A DNA stretch of 64,000 nucleotides from Polyangiaceae bacterium (GCA_013214025.1 JABSRN010000007.1:62001-126000), one strand, 5' to 3'. Counted from the stretch's first letter, positions 46,215 to 55,783 are shown. Notes: generated from the letters alone by a model not told the origin. A program made the numbers and translations.

Positions 46215-46895
46215 TCAGCCCTCCCCGCTGAGCGCCTTTTCGTCGTAGTAATCCAGCTTGTGCAGAGGCATCAGGACACTGCTGAGCAAGTTCAACAGGT
46301 GAGATTCCATGCGCTTATAAAATCGCGTTCCTATAGTGATGTAGACCACCGTCGCGGCTGGGTAATCGCTCTTTGCCACATCGCGAATGAGCTGGTCGCA
46401 GCGCTTGGTTACCCCTCTGCCCTCGACGGTGAGCTCACGGGCGCGGTCAACATCCGATTCGCTGTAAACACGAGCGGCTTCTTTGACCAGTACCACTACC
46501 GCCCGAGCCACTTCACGCAGTTCACCCACCAGAGCATCGTCCGGCAATTCGCAGGGCGCGAAACCGGGCACCTCGGATAGGTTCTTGGCGTAGTCGCCGA
46601 GGCGCTCCACGTCCTTGACCAAGCTCATCAACAGCAGGGCGTAGGGGACATCCCGACGCACCGGACCGGTCATATGAGCCACCACAGCCTTACGAATGCG
46701 TCGCTCCAGCTTGTTCACCTGCACGTCTTTTTCATACAGCGCAGTTCGTTCTTCCGGCGTTGGTTTTTTGCCCCAATACACAGCGCTCGACTCCAGGACC
46801 ATTTCCTGCGTGAGCTCGAGCATTATCGTGAAATTTTTCGACGCCGATTGGAGTGGGAAATCCCCCGTAAATACGGCCAATAATTGTTTGAGCAA
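46215..46895 (-). CDS. PhoU-like regulatory protein
   Basis: 226 residues, all helical, with a PhoU-type pattern of acidic and aromatic residues (LLLMSLVKDVERLGDYAKNL contains the E/DxxxD metal site). PhoU proteins bind metal ions and restrain phosphate transporters. It starts at TTG (46895), supported by GGAGG four bases upstream. It is 15 bases downstream of the Na/Pi cotransporter gene, and in many bacteria a PhoU domain is fused to the NptA type transporter, so here they probably form a transporter plus regulator pair. It lacks the tandem repeat of full-length PhoU and may dimerise. Confidence 0.85.
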   Translation of the reverse strand: MLKQLLAVFTGDFPLQSASKNFTIMLELTQEMVLESSAVYWGKKPTPEERTALYEKDVQVNKLERRIRKAVVAHMTGPVRRDVPYALLLMSLVKDVERLGDYAKNLSEVPGFAPCELPDDALVGELREVARAVVVLVKEAARVYSESDVDRARELTVEGRGVTKRCDQLIRDVAKSDYPAATVVYITIGTRFYKRMESHLLNLLSSVLMPLHKLDYYDEKALSGEG

Positions 46896-46899
46896 AACC

Positions 46900-46904
46900 C
46901 CTCC
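46900..46904 (-). promoter_or_regulatory. Ribosome-binding site supporting TTG start of the PhoU-like gene
   Basis: The minus strand reads GGAGG here, four bases before the TTG at 46895. No ATG or GTG in the frame has a comparable site. Confidence 0.65.
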
Positions 46905-46910
46905 TCTTCA

Positions 46911-48113
46911 TCAAATCATGCGAGAGACGAAAATCAACAGGGCCGGAAGCCCATAAAATAATAGCAGGACGTAGACCAAAGCGAGCGAACGAGACCGCAC
47001 CGCCAAAGCTGCCAGCTTTTCTGCCAATTTCAACGGAATTTCTCGAATCGCCTCCACTGGGTAGACCAGGGCCATGCCCGTCAGATTGAACAACAGGTGC
47101 ACAATAGCGATCTGAATCGCCAAATGCGCGGTCTCCGCAGGGGCGGCCATCGACGCCAGGAGGGCCGTCACGGTGGTGCCGATATTGGAGCCGAGCGTTA
47201 CGGGGAACGCCTGGCGCAGCGTGATGATACCGGCGCCGGCCATCGGAACGAGGACGGACGTCGTGATCGAGCTGGACTGCACCATTACCGTGACCACCGC
47301 CCCGACAATGATGGCGACAACAGCGCTCGAGTCCAGGGACCGAGTGATATAGGTCTGCATCCGAGTCGCGGCCAGGACCCGGAGAGTCCGCACGATCGCG
47401 CCCAGGGATCCGAAAATGATGCCCGCTGACATCACGATCAACAGCACCGTCGCGACGGTCTGATCGTCACTCAGCGCTTGGCTTAAACTTTGGACGGGCT
47501 CAAGCGCCGCCTTGGTGGCCACCTTCAGCGGATTCGACATCTTGCCACCACCGCCCAGGGAGCCCACGAAGCCTGCGACCACATGACTGCTTTGGGAGAG
47601 AAAGCCGGTCATGATTTCAAGTGGCAGCAACACCGCCACCACCAAGAAATTAAAAAAATCGTGGCAAGTGGCGGCAGCAAAGGCGCGCTTGAACTCCTGG
47701 GCGTGGCCCATGTGTCCTAGCGACACCACCGTGTTCGTCACCGTAGTGCCAATATTCGCTCCCATGATCATGGGGATGGCGTTCGCCACCGGCAGAGGAT
47801 TCTCCGGTGCGGCGACGAGAGCCACAATCATCGAAGTGGTGACCGACGAACTTTGCACCAAGGTGGTCGCCAGAATCCCGACGACCAATCCCATGAAGGG
47901 ATTTTCAGTTTGGTGAAAAAACGTGTGTAGCGCTTCTTTGCCGAGGCCCTTGAAGCCAGTCCCCATGCCCCGGATGCCGACCAAGAAAATGAACAGCAAG
48001 AAGAGGACGAAAATAAACCGTGTCCACGCTTCTCGCTTCCCGATTTCACCGGGAGGTATCGAACGCTGGGCAGCGGACGGTAACGTCATAACTCTCAGCC
48101 CGGGTACAGCCAT
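46911..48113 (-). CDS. Na/Pi cotransporter family protein
   Basis: 400 residues (or 392 from the ATG at 48089). An integral membrane protein with two inverted repeats, each containing the signature QSSS: TLVQSSSVTTSM near 85-96 and VMVQSSSITTSV near 280, followed by the GANIGTT and GSNIGTT motifs. This is the NptA/PNaS family, sodium-coupled phosphate uptake. The PhoU-like gene lies 15 bases downstream. The N-terminal 30 residues are hydrophilic. No phosphate-specific ABC genes are in the window. Confidence 0.93.
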   Translation of the reverse strand: MAVPGLRVMTLPSAAQRSIPPGEIGKREAWTRFIFVLFLLFIFLVGIRGMGTGFKGLGKEALHTFFHQTENPFMGLVVGILATTLVQSSSVTTSMIVALVAAPENPLPVANAIPMIMGANIGTTVTNTVVSLGHMGHAQEFKRAFAAATCHDFFNFLVVAVLLPLEIMTGFLSQSSHVVAGFVGSLGGGGKMSNPLKVATKAALEPVQSLSQALSDDQTVATVLLIVMSAGIIFGSLGAIVRTLRVLAATRMQTYITRSLDSSAVVAIIVGAVVTVMVQSSSITTSVLVPMAGAGIITLRQAFPVTLGSNIGTTVTALLASMAAPAETAHLAIQIAIVHLLFNLTGMALVYPVEAIREIPLKLAEKLAALAVRSRSLALVYVLLLFYGLPALLIFVSRMI

Positions 48114-48195
48114 CCCCCAGCGGGCGCAAGCCTTTGCCGCGCGTGATTTCTAAATGTCGCAGCGCCGGCAAGGAGCGCTGGTCCGCCCAATTCGG

Positions 48196-50025
48196 CTATT
48201 CAACCGTCACTGTTTTTGCGAGGTTTCTGGGCTGATCGATGTCGGTGCCCTTCAAATCTGCAATATAATAGGCGAGGAGCTGGAGCGGCACGACCGTCAG
48301 CAGCGGTTGTACGACATCAGGCGCCACCGGCACCTCCAGCACGTGTTCTGCGATCTTCGCGGATTCCGGATCGCCGGCGCTAACGATGGCTATGACTTGG
48401 CCGTCCCGGGCGCGAACTTCCTGTAAATTGGACAGGGTTTTTTCGTATTGACTGTCCCGAGGCATAACGACCGCCACAGGCATGTCCTCGTCGATCAGCG
48501 CGATCGGGCCATGCTTCATTTCCCCAGCAGCATATCCCTCCGCATGGGCGTAGGATATTTCCTTCAGCTTCAGGGCCCCCTCCAGTGCGGTCGGAAATCC
48601 CAGTCCTCGGCCGAGAAACAACATGTGCTGCACATGCTGATAGCGCCGGGCCACCTCGAAAACCTTGTCTTTACTCTCAAGGGTGATTCGGATCTTCTCG
48701 GGGACCTCGACCAGGGCCTGCAGTACGTCTCGCCCCTTGTCGGCCGAGAGGGTGCCCCGGCGGCGCCCCAGATACACCGACAGCATCAACAGTGCGACCA
48801 GTTGAGCCGTGTAACATTTCGTCGATGCCACGCCGATTTCAGGTCCAGCGTGGGTGTACAGCGTGCCATCGGCAGCGCGCGGGATGGCACTTTCCAGCAC
48901 GTTCACCACGCTAATGACTCGGGCTCCCGCTTCCTTGGCCGACTTCATTGCCGCCAAGGTGTCCGCGGTTTCTCCCGACTGACTCACGGCTATCACTAGA
49001 TCTTCGGGACCGAAGACCGGCTCACGATAGCGGACCTCGCTCGCTAGCTCAGCATGGGCGGGAACTCGGGCGAGCTGCTCCATCCAATACCGCCCCGCCA
49101 AGCAAGCGTGATAGCTGGTGCCACAAGCCAACAGGCACACCCGCTTGATCTGTTTGGCCGCCGCTTCATCGATGCCCATTTCTCGGGGCACAACGTCGCC
49201 GTTCTCAAGATCCAGCCGTCCGCGCAGCGTGTCCTCAACCGCACGCGGCTGGTCGAAGATTTCCTTGAGCATGAAGTGCTTGAAGCCGCCCTTCTCTGCC
49301 TGCATCGGGCTCCAATTGATCCGCTTGGGCTCGCGCGTCACCGACTCGCCCTCCAAGGTCTCAATCTTGATCCCGTCGGCGCTGAGCTGTGCCAGCTCAC
49401 CATCTTCAAGGAAGATGACATCCCGGGTGTGCTCCAGCAGCGCCGGAATATCGCTCGCGCAAAGGCTTTCGCCGTCGCCGACGCCCAACACCAAGGGAGA
49501 AGCATTCCGGGCGACCACCAGCTGCCCCGGCTCACTCTCACTCAGCACCGCCAAGGCGTAGGCGCCCCGGATCTGACGGAGTGCAACGCGTACGGCGTCC
49601 AGTAGACGTTCACTGTCCTTCAGCGCTCGGTGGATCAGGTGAGCGACGATCTCGGTGTCCGTATCGCTAGAAAACTCGATCCCTCCCGAGGCTAGCTCCG
49701 CCTTCAGCTCGAGGTGATTCTCGATAATGCCGTTGTGAACGACCGCCACCCCCCCGGCGACATGGGGGTGCGCATTCTCTTCGCTGGGCCGGCCGTGGGT
49801 AGCCCACCGGGTGTGGCCCAGGCCCGTGGTGCCCTTCAACGGGGATTCCTGCAGCACCGAGGCGAGGTTCTTAAGCTTGCCGACAGCGCGAACAACCTGA
49901 AGTTGCTTGCCATCGTGGACCGCGACACCCGCTGAGTCGTACCCCCGATATTCCAACTTCCGCAACCCGTCGACCAGGATGCCAGCCGACTCTTGCGAGC
50001 CTACGTAACCTACAATTCCACACAT
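48196..50025 (-). CDS. glmS: Glutamine-fructose-6-phosphate aminotransferase
   Basis: 609 residues. GlmS makes glucosamine-6-phosphate, the first step to UDP-GlcNAc for peptidoglycan and lipopolysaccharide. The start at 50025 is chosen because Cys must be residue 2 (MCGIVGYVGS; catalytic after Met removal), and because GGAGG lies 5 bases before it. The glutaminase domain (HTRWATHG, NEDENAHPH-like SEENAHPH) is followed by two SIS domains and the C-terminal PRNLAKTVTVE. It is downstream of the ATP synthase genes on the same strand. I see no glmS ribozyme in the 138-base leader. Confidence 0.98.
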   Translation of the reverse strand: MCGIVGYVGSQESAGILVDGLRKLEYRGYDSAGVAVHDGKQLQVVRAVGKLKNLASVLQESPLKGTTGLGHTRWATHGRPSEENAHPHVAGGVAVVHNGIIENHLELKAELASGGIEFSSDTDTEIVAHLIHRALKDSERLLDAVRVALRQIRGAYALAVLSESEPGQLVVARNASPLVLGVGDGESLCASDIPALLEHTRDVIFLEDGELAQLSADGIKIETLEGESVTREPKRINWSPMQAEKGGFKHFMLKEIFDQPRAVEDTLRGRLDLENGDVVPREMGIDEAAAKQIKRVCLLACGTSYHACLAGRYWMEQLARVPAHAELASEVRYREPVFGPEDLVIAVSQSGETADTLAAMKSAKEAGARVISVVNVLESAIPRAADGTLYTHAGPEIGVASTKCYTAQLVALLMLSVYLGRRRGTLSADKGRDVLQALVEVPEKIRITLESKDKVFEVARRYQHVQHMLFLGRGLGFPTALEGALKLKEISYAHAEGYAAGEMKHGPIALIDEDMPVAVVMPRDSQYEKTLSNLQEVRARDGQVIAIVSAGDPESAKIAEHVLEVPVAPDVVQPLLTVVPLQLLAYYIADLKGTDIDQPRNLAKTVTVE

Positions 50026-50030
50026 AGTGT

Positions 50031-50035
50031 CCTCC
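50031..50035 (-). promoter_or_regulatory. Ribosome-binding site deciding the glmS start
   Basis: GGAGG on the minus strand, 5 bases before the ATG at 50025, which makes Cys2 the first catalytic residue. An upstream ATG at 50037 would add four residues before it. Confidence 0.8.
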
Positions 50036-50163
50036 ACCGGACTCTAACGCGGATAGAGCTAGCTGCCAGAAGCAATTGAGTCCGCTCGCTCCCCGACTGG
50101 ACAACACCCGACGCCCGCGATCCCATTCGGTTCGCCGATCACCGTTCCGGGGAATATCGGACG

Positions 50164-51075
50164 CTAGGCGTTGAGGGCTTCGGCGCCGCCGATGATCTCA
50201 AGGATCTCGGTGGTGATCGCAGCCTGCCGCACACGGTTGTACTTGAGCGTGAGCTCGGCGATCATTTCAGTGGCATTCTTGGTGGCCGCATCCATCGCAG
50301 TCATGCGCGCGCCCAACTCGGAGGCCACAGACTCGTACAATGCCCTGAGAATAGTGATCTCTACGTACATCGGTACGAGACGGTCCAACAGGGCCGTTCG
50401 ATCCGGCTCAAACATGTACTCAGTCACCGCTGCCACGTCGGAGCTCTCGATCTCGCTGATCGAAGCCTGAAGGGGAAACAGCGGGTGAAAAGTCACCGTC
50501 TGAGTCATGGCACTCTTGAACTCGTTATAGACCAGGTAGATGGAGTCGGCTTCGCCGGCCAAAAACGGCTTCACTAACTGTTGGGCCAACTCGCCGGCAG
50601 TCTCCACGCTGAGATTGTCCCAGACGGAGTCAAACACCTGAAACACGGGTGCGTTGCGGCGACGGAAGTAGTCTCTGCCTTTTCGACCGATGAGACCCAG
50701 CTGGACGGTCTTATCGGCGTCCTCTTGCTCATGCCAGTATCGTTCGACAGCCTTGTTGATGCTCGAGTTGAAGGAGCCGCACAGGCCGCGGTCGCTCGTG
50801 ATCACGACAACGAGAATATTCTTCTCCGGGCGTTGCGCGAGCAAGGGGTGCTCCAACTCGCCACCGCCATCGCCACTCTCAACCTGGGCCTGCTGGGCGG
50901 AATCGACCACACGGCGCAGAACCGAATCGATTTCTACCGCGTAGGGCCGCATCGAAGTGATGCGTACCTGAGCTTTGTTGAGCCGCGCCCCCGCCACCAT
51001 TTTCATGGCGCGGGTGATCTTTTGCGTGCTCTTTACGCTAGTGATCCGTTTGCGGATTTCCTTGAGGTTAGCCAT
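50164..51075 (-). CDS. atpG: ATP synthase gamma subunit
   Basis: 303 residues. Gamma is the rotating central shaft linking the membrane ring to the catalytic head. The N-terminus LKEIRKRITSVKSTQKITRA and the C-terminus ITTEILEIIGGAEALNA are the family's coiled-coil ends, and SDRGLCGSFN near residue 95 is a signature. It lies 32 bases after atpA. In most bacteria atpD and atpC follow, but here the next gene on this strand is glmS, so beta and epsilon are encoded elsewhere. Confidence 0.98.
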   Translation of the reverse strand: MANLKEIRKRITSVKSTQKITRAMKMVAGARLNKAQVRITSMRPYAVEIDSVLRRVVDSAQQAQVESGDGGGELEHPLLAQRPEKNILVVVITSDRGLCGSFNSSINKAVERYWHEQEDADKTVQLGLIGRKGRDYFRRRNAPVFQVFDSVWDNLSVETAGELAQQLVKPFLAGEADSIYLVYNEFKSAMTQTVTFHPLFPLQASISEIESSDVAAVTEYMFEPDRTALLDRLVPMYVEITILRALYESVASELGARMTAMDAATKNATEMIAELTLKYNRVRQAAITTEILEIIGGAEALNA

Positions 51076-51107
51076 CAGATGCTTTCAGGTTTCGATACGA
51101 CGCGGAT

Positions 51108-52784
51108 TTACTTCTGACTGGCGACGAAGGAATCAGTGAACTCCTTCAAAACAGCGTTCAACTTCTCCGCGTCGTCACCCTTGACGACCTTCTTGGTCCG
51201 GATGGTCTCGAAGACCTCCGGGTGCTTCGAATCGATGAAGCTGAAGAGTTCTTTTTCGTAGGTCTTCAGAGCGCCCAGGGGCAAGTCGTCGACGTAACCC
51301 TTGGTACCGGCGTAGATAATGACGACCTGGCGCTCGACCGGCATGGGCACGTACTGGCCCTGCTTCAAGAGCTCGGTCAGTCGCTTGCCACGTTCCAGCT
51401 GGGCGCGGGTAGTGGCGTCCAGATCGCTCGCGAACTGAGCGAAGGCTGCCATCTCTCGGTACTGGGCCAGATCGAGGCGAAGAGTACCGGCGACGGCCTT
51501 CATCGCTTTGATTTGGGCGTTACCGCCGACTCGACTCACGGAAATACCGACGTTAATGGCCGGGCGGACGCCGGAGTAGAACAGGTCACCTTCGAGGAAG
51601 ATCTGGCCGTCCGTAATCGAAATAACGTTGGTCGGAATGTAGGCAGAGACATCGCCCGCCTGGGTCTCGATGATCGGCAGCGCGGTCAACGAGCCGCCGG
51701 AGAATGGATCCCGCACGATTTCGCAATCGGCCTTGTCGTCACGGCTCTCGAGAGACTCCTTAGACTGGTCGGGGGCCAGCGCGCCAATATGCACTTTGCC
51801 GTCGATACCGCGGAACTTGTGGTCTCCGGGGGGCACTTTGGTGCCCTTCTTGACCACGAAGAATCGGTCCGCCAGCTTGGCTGCGCGCTCCAGGAGGCGA
51901 GAGTGAACGTAGAACACATCACCCGGGTAGGCTTCACGGCCCGGCGGGCGACGAAGTAGCAAGGACATCTGACGGTAGGCAACGGCCTGCTTGCTCAGGT
52001 CGTCGTAGATGCAGAGCACGTGCTCGCCACGGTCGCGGAAGTACTCGCCGACCGAGACACCCGCGTAGGGCGCCAAGAACTGAAGCGGTGCAGCCTCAGT
52101 CGCCGTCGCACAAACGACGGTGGTGTATTCCATCGCGCCGACCTCGGTGAGCTTGGCGACGATCTGGGCGACAGTGGAAGATTTTTGTCCGATGGCCACG
52201 TAGATGCATTTAACGCCCGTGCCCTTCTGGTTGATGATGGTGTCGAGAGCGATAGCGGTCTTGCCTGTCTGGCGGTCGCCGATGATCAGCTCTCGCTGGC
52301 CGCGGCCGATGGGGATCATGGCATCAACAGCCTTGAGACCCGTTTGCATGGGTTCGGTGACCGGCTGGCGTTCCATGATGCCGGGGGCTTTCACCTCGAT
52401 GCGGCGTCGGTCTTTGGTCTCAATAGGGCCCTTGCCGTCGATGGGCTGCCCGAGCGCATTGATGACTCGACCCAGCACGGCTTCTCCGGCGGGCACGTCA
52501 GCGATTCGGCCGGTTCGCTTGCAGCTCGAACCCTCGCGGATGCCGGCGGGGTTACCCAGAATGGCCACACCGACGTTGTCCTGCTCGAGGTTGAGCACCA
52601 AGCCGAAGACTCCGCCGTCAAACTCAACCAGCTCGCCGGCCATGGCCTTTTGCAGCCCATACACGCGAGCGATGCCGTCGCCCGTGGTGAGGACCGTACC
52701 TGTTTCAGTGACAAGAGCTGTGCGATCGAAGTTCTGAATTTGCTTCTTGATGATCTGCGAAATTTCGTCGGCGCTAAGCTGCAT
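51108..52784 (-). CDS. atpA: ATP synthase alpha subunit
   Basis: 558 residues from the ATG at 52784, supported by AAGGA upstream; a longer frame to 52949 overlaps the spacer and is not like AtpA. Alpha subunits carry the regulatory nucleotide sites of F1. Evidence: the Walker A motif [11 protein letters not shown] near 170, [48 protein letters not shown]. It is somewhat longer than the usual 500-515 residues; the extra is in an insertion around residues 335-410 and at the C-terminus. It lies 106 bases after atpH. Confidence 0.97.
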   Translation of the reverse strand: MQLSADEISQIIKKQIQNFDRTALVTETGTVLTTGDGIARVYGLQKAMAGELVEFDGGVFGLVLNLEQDNVGVAILGNPAGIREGSSCKRTGRIADVPAGEAVLGRVINALGQPIDGKGPIETKDRRRIEVKAPGIMERQPVTEPMQTGLKAVDAMIPIGRGQRELIIGDRQTGKTAIALDTIINQKGTGVKCIYVAIGQKSSTVAQIVAKLTEVGAMEYTTVVCATATEAAPLQFLAPYAGVSVGEYFRDRGEHVLCIYDDLSKQAVAYRQMSLLLRRPPGREAYPGDVFYVHSRLLERAAKLADRFFVVKKGTKVPPGDHKFRGIDGKVHIGALAPDQSKESLESRDDKADCEIVRDPFSGGSLTALPIIETQAGDVSAYIPTNVISITDGQIFLEGDLFYSGVRPAINVGISVSRVGGNAQIKAMKAVAGTLRLDLAQYREMAAFAQFASDLDATTRAQLERGKRLTELLKQGQYVPMPVERQVVIIYAGTKGYVDDLPLGALKTYEKELFSFIDSKHPEVFETIRTKKVVKGDDAEKLNAVLKEFTDSFVASQK

Positions 52785-52890
52785 GGTGTCCTTCTTGTCT
52801 GGCTCGCGGTCTGTGTGTCCGCTGTGTAATCTGGGTCTGCGTCGGGGACGGCTGTCTGACGCGGGGAAAACTGTTGAGGGTGGTGAGGGC

Positions 52891-53436
52891 TCAGGGAGCC
52901 GAGAGCAGTTGACGCTCAAGCTCTTGGAGGCGCCCCTTGAGGCTGCCATCGATAATGTGATCGCCGATGCGGGTAATGGCTCCGGCGATCAGGCTTGAGT
53001 CTTCCTTTTTCTCAAGGATGATCTTGCGGGAGGTCGACTTCTCCAGTTCCGCACTGAGCTTCGTGTAGAAGGAGGGAGACATCTTCTTAGCGGTGGTCAC
53101 GGTGGCTCGGAGCACACCCGCCTTTTCATCGGCCAGCCCTTGCAAACGAAGCGCGATGGCTGGCAAAAACTCCAAACGCTGACGACGAGCCAAGAGTCGG
53201 ATGGCGTTTTTTGCGGTCTCAGCGAGCCCCAGTTTGGCAGCGAGTTCCGTGAGAATGGCTTCCCGTTTGGCTTCGGTCACGACCGGGTTGTGCAGGATGG
53301 ACTGCAACTCGTTGCTGGAGGCGTAGGCATTCGCCATCCGACGGATCTGCTCGGTCAGGAGCGCGAGCTGTTTGGCTTCCTCGCCAAGTTCGAGAATGGC
53401 TCGCGCGTAGCGTTCAACAATGGCGCCGTTACTCAT
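52891..53436 (-). CDS. atpH: ATP synthase delta subunit
   Basis: 181 residues, normal length. Delta links the peripheral stalk to F1. It starts [18 protein letters not shown] and has the C-terminal pattern [20 protein letters not shown] followed by [20 protein letters not shown], the usual end of the family. Its ATG overlaps the stop of atpF by four bases (ATGA). Confidence 0.95.
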   Translation of the reverse strand: MSNGAIVERYARAILELGEEAKQLALLTEQIRRMANAYASSNELQSILHNPVVTEAKREAILTELAAKLGLAETAKNAIRLLARRQRLEFLPAIALRLQGLADEKAGVLRATVTTAKKMSPSFYTKLSAELEKSTSRKIILEKKEDSSLIAGAITRIGDHIIDGSLKGRLQELERQLLSAP

Positions 53437-54161
53437 GCTCGGCCTCCTTTGGCGTTCACGGAGGAACCGAGACCGGCCAGGTAATCATCCACCAAGCGTT
53501 GGTGGTCGGCCTCGCTGAGTTGTTTAGTGAGCAATTGCTCGGCGGCCGCCAATGCGGCCTTGGAAGTATTAGCCAGGACTTGCTCTCGCGCCGCTTTCAG
53601 TTCCTGCTGAATGACCAGTTTGGCGTCGTTTTCCAGGCGCTCCCGGCGGGCTTCCGCATCCTTCACGATGCGCACGCGCTCCGATTCGGCCGCCTCCTTC
53701 ATCTCTTTGCGAACGCGTTCGATCTCATCGTCCACGTGAGCCAGTTTGGCTTCGTATTTTTCCAACTGGGCTTCCGCCTCGGACTTCATCTTGGCAGCGT
53801 CTTCCATGCCGCCCATGATGTCCGCCTTCCGCTTTTTGAGACCGTCCACCAGAGGCTGCTTACCGAGCTTGAGCAGCAGCAACAGCAGCAGACCTGTATT
53901 GAAGAACTGTGCGCCTAGGGGAACAGGCATGCCCTTGGGGCGGATCCAGAAAGTAGGCGTCGCGTGGGGATCGCTGGACTCGGAAATCATGCCCTGAAAC
54001 CAGTTCAGATCCCCAATGCCGTGGCCGTGACTGTCGCCGTGGCCGTGACTGTCGCCGTGGCCGTGACTGTCGCCGTGGGCTGCGGGCTCGTGGTTGTCGG
54101 CAAACGCGGGCGTCGCCGTGAGGCCGATTGCCAAACAGAAAACGAAGGATGCCGCGCGCAT
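53433..54161 (-). CDS. atpF: ATP synthase b subunit with exported His-rich N-terminus
   Basis: 242 residues, longer than the usual 155-170. It begins with a signal peptide (1-21, ending PAFAD), then a His-rich segment (23-48) with three copies of the six-residue unit DSHGHG, a linker, a membrane helix at about 82-100 (AQFFNTGLLLLLLLKLGKQP) and a long stalk helix. The cleaved N-terminus should lie in the periplasm and could bind Zn, Ni or Cu; this is an inference. Its ATG shares one base with the stop of the b' gene, and its stop overlaps atpH. The pairing of b and b' is seen in several proteobacterial groups. Confidence 0.93.
   Translation of the reverse strand: MRAASFVFCLAIGLTATPAFADNHEPAAHGDSHGHGDSHGHGDSHGHGIGDLNWFQGMISESSDPHATPTFWIRPKGMPVPLGAQFFNTGLLLLLLLKLGKQPLVDGLKKRKADIMGGMEDAAKMKSEAEAQLEKYEAKLAHVDDEIERVRKEMKEAAESERVRIVKDAEARRERLENDAKLVIQQELKAAREQVLANTSKAALAAAEQLLTKQLSEADHQRLVDDYLAGLGSSVNAKGGRA
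54018..54071. repeat. Three exact 18-base repeats in atpF
   Basis: Three tandem copies of an 18-base unit (GCCGTGGCCGTGACTGTC on the plus strand) encode the repeated DSHGHG motif of the b subunit. Copy number may vary between strains. Confidence 0.95.
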
Positions 54162-54670
54162 CAGCTGAGCTCCCGACCGAGCAAGCGAGTCGCGATAACG
54201 CGAGCCAGTTCGTCGTTCTTGCGTTTGAGGTCGAAGTGAATTGACTGCACCTCTTCTTGAATCGTCGCGCGGCCGTCCTCTACGATCTTGGCGGCTGCCT
54301 CTCGGGCTTCCGTCAGAATGGCGGCCTCTACTTTGGCGGCCTCCGCTCGCATCTCGTCTCGCTGAGCGCCTGCAACCACTCGAACCCGCTCCAGCTCGGC
54401 TTCGTATTTCGTCAGCAGCTCGCCGGCCTTCTCTTGCATGGTGCGCGCCTCAGCCCGAGCGCCGTCAGTGCGTTTTTCTCGCTCTTCAAAAATCCTGAGT
54501 ACCGGCTCGAAGAGCAATGGACGGAGCACCAATATCAGCACAGAGAAGATGATCATCTGCGCGAAGAAGGTGAGATCGAAATCAATGTTCACCCCCGAAC
54601 TCAGCAATTGGTCGCGGAGGGGAGCGCTGTCCGGCACGATCTGATCGATCGATGCGAGAGTAGAGAACAT
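54161..54670 (-). CDS. ATP synthase b' subunit
   Basis: 169 residues: a short N-terminus, one membrane helix (about 33-52, FFAQMIIFSVLILVLRPLLF) and a long charged helix typical of the peripheral stalk. It differs from the downstream b in having no signal peptide or His-rich region, so the two should form a heterodimer (b-b'). It is the first ATP synthase gene of this run and its stop shares one base with the next start. No a or c subunit gene precedes it: the gene upstream is folK. Confidence 0.93.
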   Translation of the reverse strand: MFSTLASIDQIVPDSAPLRDQLLSSGVNIDFDLTFFAQMIIFSVLILVLRPLLFEPVLRIFEEREKRTDGARAEARTMQEKAGELLTKYEAELERVRVVAGAQRDEMRAEAAKVEAAILTEAREAAAKIVEDGRATIQEEVQSIHFDLKRKNDELARVIATRLLGRELS

Positions 54671-54813
54671 CTGGGCTTGCCTTGGCTTTCTCTCCCGGGA
54701 AATTCACCGGGAAACGCGCCGCACGTACCACCTCGCCAGGAACATGTCTAGATGAGCCCGGAGCCCGCGTGCGCCGGCCCCCGATACGCTGAAATTCCTC
54801 AGGAAATCATGGG

Positions 54814-55350
54814 TCAGCCCGGCACGTTTTTGTCTGCCCAGTTTCTGGAAACCAGGCTGATCTGCTGGTCAGCGACGGCTGGGAGCGACTCGACGTAACG
54901 GCATCCGGTCAGCGGGTCGATTGCGTCAGGGACGAGGTCCAGGAGCGGTTGCAGCGCAAACCGTCGCTGGGTGAGACGAGGGTGCGGTACCTCGCATGCT
55001 GGATTTTCATTGCGTTGCTGCCCCGCCCACAAAATGTCCAAATCGAGGGTGCGCGGGCCCCACCTGAGCGTGCCCGCCCGCTTCGCGTCCGACTCAGTCG
55101 CACGGGTCCTTCCCGCCTGGCGCTCCAGCTCAAGCAATTGCACAAGCAGAGTTTCCGCTGGGCTGTCTGTTTCGAGTCGAACCGCCGCGTTGAGGAAGTT
55201 TTTCTGCCGGGGCCCGCCGATGGGAGACGATTCGTACAGCGGGGATACAGCTTTGAGTTGAGCGACATCTCCCAGAAGCCCAACCGCCAACTGAAGAATG
55301 CTGAGGCTGTCTCCCTCGTTGGAGCCGAGCCCCACGATGTATTCCCGCAT
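54814..55350 (-). CDS. folK: 2-amino-4-hydroxy-6-hydroxymethyldihydropteridine pyrophosphokinase
   Basis: 178 residues. FolK transfers pyrophosphate from ATP to the pterin in folate synthesis. The motifs are clear: YIVGLGSNEGDS at 4-15, SSPIGGPRQKNFLNAAVRLE, RWGPRTLDLDIL and PHPRLTQRRFALQPLLDL, which hold the metal- and pterin-binding residues. It lies 143 bases upstream of the ATP synthase b' gene on the same strand. Confidence 0.97.
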   Translation of the reverse strand: MREYIVGLGSNEGDSLSILQLAVGLLGDVAQLKAVSPLYESSPIGGPRQKNFLNAAVRLETDSPAETLLVQLLELERQAGRTRATESDAKRAGTLRWGPRTLDLDILWAGQQRNENPACEVPHPRLTQRRFALQPLLDLVPDAIDPLTGCRYVESLPAVADQQISLVSRNWADKNVPG

Positions 55351-55587
55351 GCCCCCCCCTAGCGAGCGCGCGGGTCGGCGCCTAGAGAGCGGGAAGAATC
55401 AAGACTTCATAAGTCATCCCGAACACTTACGGCGGTTCTGGCATCAGCCCCTAGCGGCGCTCTAGGCTCAAGACAGCCAGGGCCCCCCATTTTCTATGTC
55501 CTAAGCCCGGCCAAACGACTTTTCCCCGCATCGGCTCTGCCGGCAGAATTCCTCGTGTTTGCCATGGGCGGGTCGTAGAGTTCACCC

Positions 55588-55743
55588 GTGAACGATACCG
55601 GTAGCTACCTTCCAGCGCTGACCCAAGGGGAGCTCTTCATGGTCGTCTTCATCTTCGGCATCGTGGCCACGGCCACCTCGTGGCCGAGAGCTGGCGAACG
55701 CCTGGCCATGCTCGGGCAGTCAAAACACAAGGACTCAAGCTAA
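55588..55743 (+). CDS. 51-residue single-helix membrane protein, TatA-like in outline
   Basis: A GTG at 55588 opens a frame of 51 codons ending TAA at 55741. The product has a short polar N-terminus, one hydrophobic helix (GELFMVVFIFGIVATATSW) and a short amphipathic, basic end (PRAGERLAMLGQSK). The arrangement of an acidic residue before the helix, then a hinge, then PRAGERLA resembles the layout of TatA-type translocase proteins, but the usual FGPKKLP hinge is not conserved, so this is only a likeness. It lies 40 bases before the receiver/DUF4388 gene and may share its transcript. No strong ribosome site is visible. Confidence 0.55.
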   Translation: MNDTGSYLPALTQGELFMVVFIFGIVATATSWPRAGERLAMLGQSKHKDSS

Positions 55744-55783
55744 GGGCGCCGCTAGGGCCCGGGACGGTGTTAGGGTCCTGCGC

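Noticed and set aside
50036-50163. glmS ribozyme or riboswitch before glmS
   Set aside because: No recognisable pairing pattern of the glmS ribozyme; it is known mainly from Firmicutes.
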